Assembly (NCBI RefSeq): GCF_900107695.1
Contig: NZ_FNQP01000013.1
Span: 26,377-90,376 of the forward strand
From: Thiothrix caldifontis
GTDB taxonomy: Bacteria > Pseudomonadota > Gammaproteobacteria > Thiotrichales > Thiotrichaceae
Reading direction: 5' to 3'
DNA: 64,000 bases
Notes under the pieces: model-generated
Database searches by the model: none
What the model was told of the DNA's origin: nothing
What the model saw: the letters and a program-made list of their open reading frames with translations, nothing else
Shown: positions 57,726 through 64,000 of the stretch, piece after piece
How positions within the stretch are numbered: the first letter of the stretch is position 1
Layout: each line of letters opens with the position of its first letter
Translations under genes and position numbers: made by a program

Positions 57726-58351
57726 TGTATTTAAGTAAAGTTGAGTTTGTACGCTCCCGTTGGCAACGCATGGTTGAAGTGTTGAGTCAGGTCGATAAAA
57801 ATCTGTTTTACGAGCATCAGATGATTTGGGATTTGTTGCCAAAGGATGAAACAGCAAAACGGAATTTTATGTACCGGCGCACGGATGAGGGTGATCTGCC
57901 TTTTTACTATCTGTTGTCGGAACGTGAGCCAGAAGTGAAGGTTGATTACCTGAATTGTTCCAGCCGTTTGTATGAGCCAACGTTGTCAACAGGAGATAGC
58001 TTGCAATTCAGTTTGCGGGCTAATGCGGTGAAAACACTTCAACGTCCAAAGGAGATTAAACAGCGTAAACGGGTTGGTTTGCTGAAGTCGGATGAATTGC
58101 ACGATTGGTTATTGACGCAAGGTGAAAAAGGTGGTTTTCAGCTTCAGTCAGAATCTTTGGTTGTCGAGAACACGCAAATTCATGAAGTGATCAAGCCGGG
58201 TGATCCCAATCGCCGTACCTTCACCAGTGCGGATTTGCGGGGCATATTGCAAGTGACAGATGCTGAAGTGTTTATCCGTGAAGTGTTATTCAAAGGTTTG
58301 GGGCGTTCTAAAGCCTTCGGTTGTGGTCTTATGTTAATTCGGAGAGCGTAA
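57725..58351 (+). CDS. cas6e: CRISPR RNA endonuclease Cas6e (CasE)
   Basis: This 208-residue repeat-specific ribonuclease matures pre-crRNA and stays on the 3' hairpin. It begins MYLSKVEF. A candidate catalytic His lies in YEHQMIWDLLP near 28. The C-terminal glycine-rich loop FKGLGRSKAFGCG near 189-201 is diagnostic. The start ATG is fixed by the TGATG overlap with cas5e. Confidence 0.92.
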   Translation: MYLSKVEFVRSRWQRMVEVLSQVDKNLFYEHQMIWDLLPKDETAKRNFMYRRTDEGDLPFYYLLSEREPEVKVDYLNCSSRLYEPTLSTGDSLQFSLRANAVKTLQRPKEIKQRKRVGLLKSDELHDWLLTQGEKGGFQLQSESLVVENTQIHEVIKPGDPNRRTFTSADLRGILQVTDAEVFIREVLFKGLGRSKAFGCGLMLIRRA

Positions 58352-58353
58352 TC

Positions 58354-59584
<1,231 letters not shown>

Positions 59585-59666
59585 CAATATACAAAAATTA
59601 GGCGACAAAATTGGTAGATTTCGGAAGGCTGTTTTTTCTTTTTCGATTCAATGAAGTAGAATTGGT
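59585..59666 (+). promoter_or_regulatory. CRISPR leader
   Basis: This AT-rich 82-bp stretch lies between cas2 and the first repeat, with T and A runs near 59629-59645. By position it contains the leader-anchoring and IHF-type sites and possibly the array promoter. An exact IHF consensus was not found on either strand. Confidence 0.7.
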
Positions 59667-61872
59667 GTGTTCCCCGCGTCTGTGGGGATGAACCGTGCTT
59701 GACGATGTGCAACAGTTGCAGTAATATAGTGTTCCCCGCGTCTGTGGGGATGAACCGGCGGCTGGGTCGGAAAAGGCGGACAAGCTCAAGTGTTCCCCGC
59801 GTCTGTGGGGATGAACCGCATTGTTCACGGTGATTATCCAGCTATGACAAGTGTTCCCCGCGTCTGTGGGGATGAACCGGAGCTTGACCAACTTAGACAG
59901 CAATCAGCACCGTGTTCCCCGCGTCTGTGGGGATGAACCGCTTGTGAACTTGCCGAACGGCGGGATAGGCATGTGTTCCCCGCGTCTGTGGGGATGAACC
60001 GGGGATACGGTGAGGTGGTTGGGTTGGGCGCTCGTGTTCCCCGCGTCTGTGGGGATGAACCGGCGGATGCAGCGGCGCAACAGGCGGAACGTGAGTGTTC
60101 CCCGCGTCTGTGGGGATGAACCGGTTTCCCAATCGTCATAACCGTGCGCATCCTTGTGTTCCCCGCGTCTGTGGGGATGAACCGATGCTGACCAATCCAC
60201 ACAACCTGATCGAGTAGTGTTCCCCGCGTCTGTGGGGATGAACCGCGTTGATTGATGCGTTGCTTCACAAATCGCTCGTGTTCCCCGCGTCTGTGGGGAT
60301 GAACCGGGGTTGTGGCGCACCACTGCTGGCGGTACGTTGTGTTCCCCGCGTCTGTGGGGATGAACCGTTGCGCAGGTGTTCGAGGGCAGGGGCAGGCTAG
60401 TGTTCCCCGCGTCTGTGGGGATGAACCGGCGCGTGTGCCTGTAGGGATTGCGTGGCGGAAGTGTTCCCCGCGTCTGTGGGGATGAACCGGAAAATATGCC
60501 CGCGCAGTCAAGGCAACCCCAGTGTTCCCCGCGTCTGTGGGGATGAACCGACCATTAGATGATTGGTTAATGGTAAGATTTGGTGTTCCCCGCGTCTGTG
60601 GGGATGAACCGTATTGGGTGTCAGTGTATTGACGATTGCACTTGTGTTCCCCGCGTCTGTGGGGATGAACCGCCGTTATTACTAGCAGGTTTTAGTAAAT
60701 TAGCGTGTTCCCCGCGTCTGTGGGGATGAACCGAAAATAATGCCACTTATCTGAGTGGATTAGAAGTGTTCCCCGCGTCTGTGGGGATGAACCGTTAGAT
60801 TTAGACTTTGAAAAAGAGGCGTTTGAGTGTTCCCCGCGTCTGTGGGGATGAACCGCGCTGGATTACCACTAGACGCTAATTTACTAAGTGTTCCCCGCGT
60901 CTGTGGGGATGAACCGTGTGATAACGACGTGCCACACCATTTACATTGGTGTTCCCCGCGTCTGTGGGGATGAACCGTGACTTCGCTAGTTCTGTATTTA
61001 TGCCTTGACGTGTTCCCCGCGTCTGTGGGGATGAACCGGGCGACACTGAATTACTGGCACGCATGTGGGCGTGTTCCCCGCGTCTGTGGGGATGAACCGA
61101 CATCGCCGCCGAAGTGCAGCGTGTATTGCGTGTGTTCCCCGCGTCTGTGGGGATGAACCGTCCGCGCTGTCACAGGGCTTCCGCGAAATTTAGTGTTCCC
61201 CGCGTCTGTGGGGATGAACCGGCGGCGATTTCAGCGAGTTGTTTCATGGCAGAGTGTTCCCCGCGTCTGTGGGGATGAACCGGTGAGCCATGAGCGAAAT
61301 GATAGAAGCCGCGCGTGTTCCCCGCGTCTGTGGGGATGAACCGCAAAAATGCACCGTGGCAAATGGCAAGACGCTGTGTTCCCCGCGTCTGTGGGGATGA
61401 ACCGGGCCGCGCTACATCCGCACAATGGAGACCGCCGTGTTCCCCGCGTCTGTGGGGATGAACCGTGAAACCTTTTGATACCAATCATAAACCTAGCGTG
61501 TTCCCCGCGTCTGTGGGGATGAACCGCTACAGATTGAGCGTTTAACCAAGCTTGAAAAGTGTTCCCCGCGTCTGTGGGGATGAACCGCAATATTCACGCT
61601 GGTTTCGGGTGACAGCCCTGTGTTCCCCGCGTCTGTGGGGATGAACCGCGTTACAGGCAGTATGTCCTAAAATTTGAGAGGTGTTCCCCGCGTCTGTGGG
61701 GATGAACCGGCTCAGATTTTGTGTTTGAGAACTACCGTCGCGTGTTCCCCGCGTCTGTGGGGATGAACCGTCAGCGTGGAAATTGACGCATTCGCCCTGT
61801 CGGTGTTCCCCGCGTCTGTGGGGATGAACCGGTTTTTCTACACCGAACACAATTTTTCGGCATGTGTTCCCC
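59667..61872 (+). CRISPR. Type I-E CRISPR array, leader-proximal part (36 complete repeats plus the 5' part of repeat 37)
   Basis: The 29-bp repeat begins GTGTTCCCCGCG and ends GGGGATGAACCG. Its hairpin is CCCCGC-GTCT-GTGGGG, with one G-U pair. Repeats start at 59667, 59729, 59790 and then every 61 bases to 61864. Every copy looks identical. The spacers are 32 nt, except the first (59696-59728), which is 33 nt. Repeat 37 is cut after its first nine bases by an IS21-family insertion at 61873. Transcription should run from the leader in the + direction. The minus-strand open frames across this array are artefacts of the repeat. Confidence 0.99.
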
Positions 61873-61900
61873 TGTCAACACCGACTGAAAACTGACCCAC
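61873..61900 (+). repeat. IS21 left inverted repeat
   Basis: This 28-bp end begins TGTCAACACCGAC and ends TGACCCAC. It matches the other end at 23 of 28 positions. Confidence 0.92.
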
Positions 61901-61939
61901 TTTCGTCAAAATCACCGTTTTAAAAATGACCCACCCAAT

Positions 61940-63834
<1,895 letters not shown>

Positions 63835-63879
63835 TCAAGGCGGTCATTGTAGGAGGTGGGTCAATTTTCAATTGATGGG

Positions 63880-63907
63880 GTGGGTCAATTTTACATCGGT
63901 GGTGACA
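63880..63907 (-). repeat. IS21 right inverted repeat
   Basis: This 28-bp end, read on the minus strand, begins TGTCACCACCGA and ends TGACCCAC. It pairs with 61873-61900. Confidence 0.92.
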
Positions 63908-64000
63908 CCCCGCGTCTGTGGGGATGAACCGGGCTATTTCAAAGAGCCTGACATCACGTTCAAGTGTTCCCCGCGTCTGTGGGGATGAACCGCGACAACG
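63908..64000 (+). CRISPR. Type I-E CRISPR array, part beyond the IS (rest of repeat 37, repeat 38, then off window)
   Basis: Bases 63908-63931 complete the split repeat, counting the duplicated CCCC. A 32-nt spacer follows (63932-63963), then a full repeat at 63964-63992 and eight bases of the next spacer. The array therefore continues past the window. The repeat copy beyond the IS is identical to those before it. Confidence 0.98.

Noticed and set aside
59598..61850. Long minus-strand open frames across the CRISPR array with repeated [19 protein letters not shown] and GSSPQTRGT peptides
   Set aside because: These are translations of the CRISPR repeat in its three frames. They are a known source of false proteins.
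61864..61872. A degenerate terminal CRISPR repeat marking the array end
   Set aside because: The repeat is not degenerate. It is interrupted by the IS21 element and resumes at 63908.

Overview
The window reads as chromosome of a sulfur-bacterium-like gammaproteobacterium. zipA beside smc, the kdsA-eno-ftsB-ispD and phoH-ybeY-corC-lnt clusters and the style of the proteins all point to Gammaproteobacteria. A Thiothrix-like member of the Thiotrichales is my best guess, made from overall resemblance and not from any search.

Layout. 1-3822: end of kdsA, then eno, ftsB and ispD, with a Gly/Ser-rich low-complexity gene on the opposite strand wedged between eno and ftsB. 3826-7754: glcDEF glycolate oxidase operon (minus). 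7905-9978: EamA transporter, SEC-C protein, dgkA. 9975-13634: FNR-like box and ccoNOQP, a cbb3 oxidase for low oxygen, closed by a terminator. 13668-17645: murB, then a FIST sensor plus hybrid histidine kinase pair. 17795-21739: phoH, ybeY, corC and lnt. 21753-27050: an AapJQMP-type amino-acid ABC transporter, interrupted between aapM and aapP by a beta-helix gene that itself carries an in-frame amber stop. 27077-34032: class I fumarase, SASA-type esterase, tsaD, membrane acyltransferase, and a small membrane protein with an RCK-type ion channel. 34152-40094: HhH/(AEK)n protein, a perfect palindrome, zipA, smc and a sugar transferase. 40285-45906: gspF, gspE, gspD and a small reductase-like gene. 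46062-49069: DUF1015 protein, a membrane protein with Met-spaced heptads, and lepB.

49234-64000 is a defence island: a complete type I-E CRISPR-Cas operon (cas3, cas8e, cse2, cas7e, cas5e, cas6e, cas1, cas2), a leader, and an array of 38 repeats that runs off the window. Two features stand out. First, between cas3 and cas8e sits a translationally coupled two-gene module, an OLD/RecF-like AAA ATPase and a DUF4276 TOPRIM-like protein. This is the architecture of abortive-infection pairs such as PARIS or AbiL, here built into the Cascade transcript. Second, an intact IS21-family element has split the 37th repeat, with a 4-bp CCCC target duplication. Two spacers (60673-60704 and 60856-60887) share a 13-nt overlap on opposite strands and so derive from one target locus.

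Family names come from recognised motifs and memory of the families; no database search was run. Gene starts were adjusted wherever a ribosome-binding site or overlap decided the choice. No tRNA, rRNA or riboswitch was recognised.
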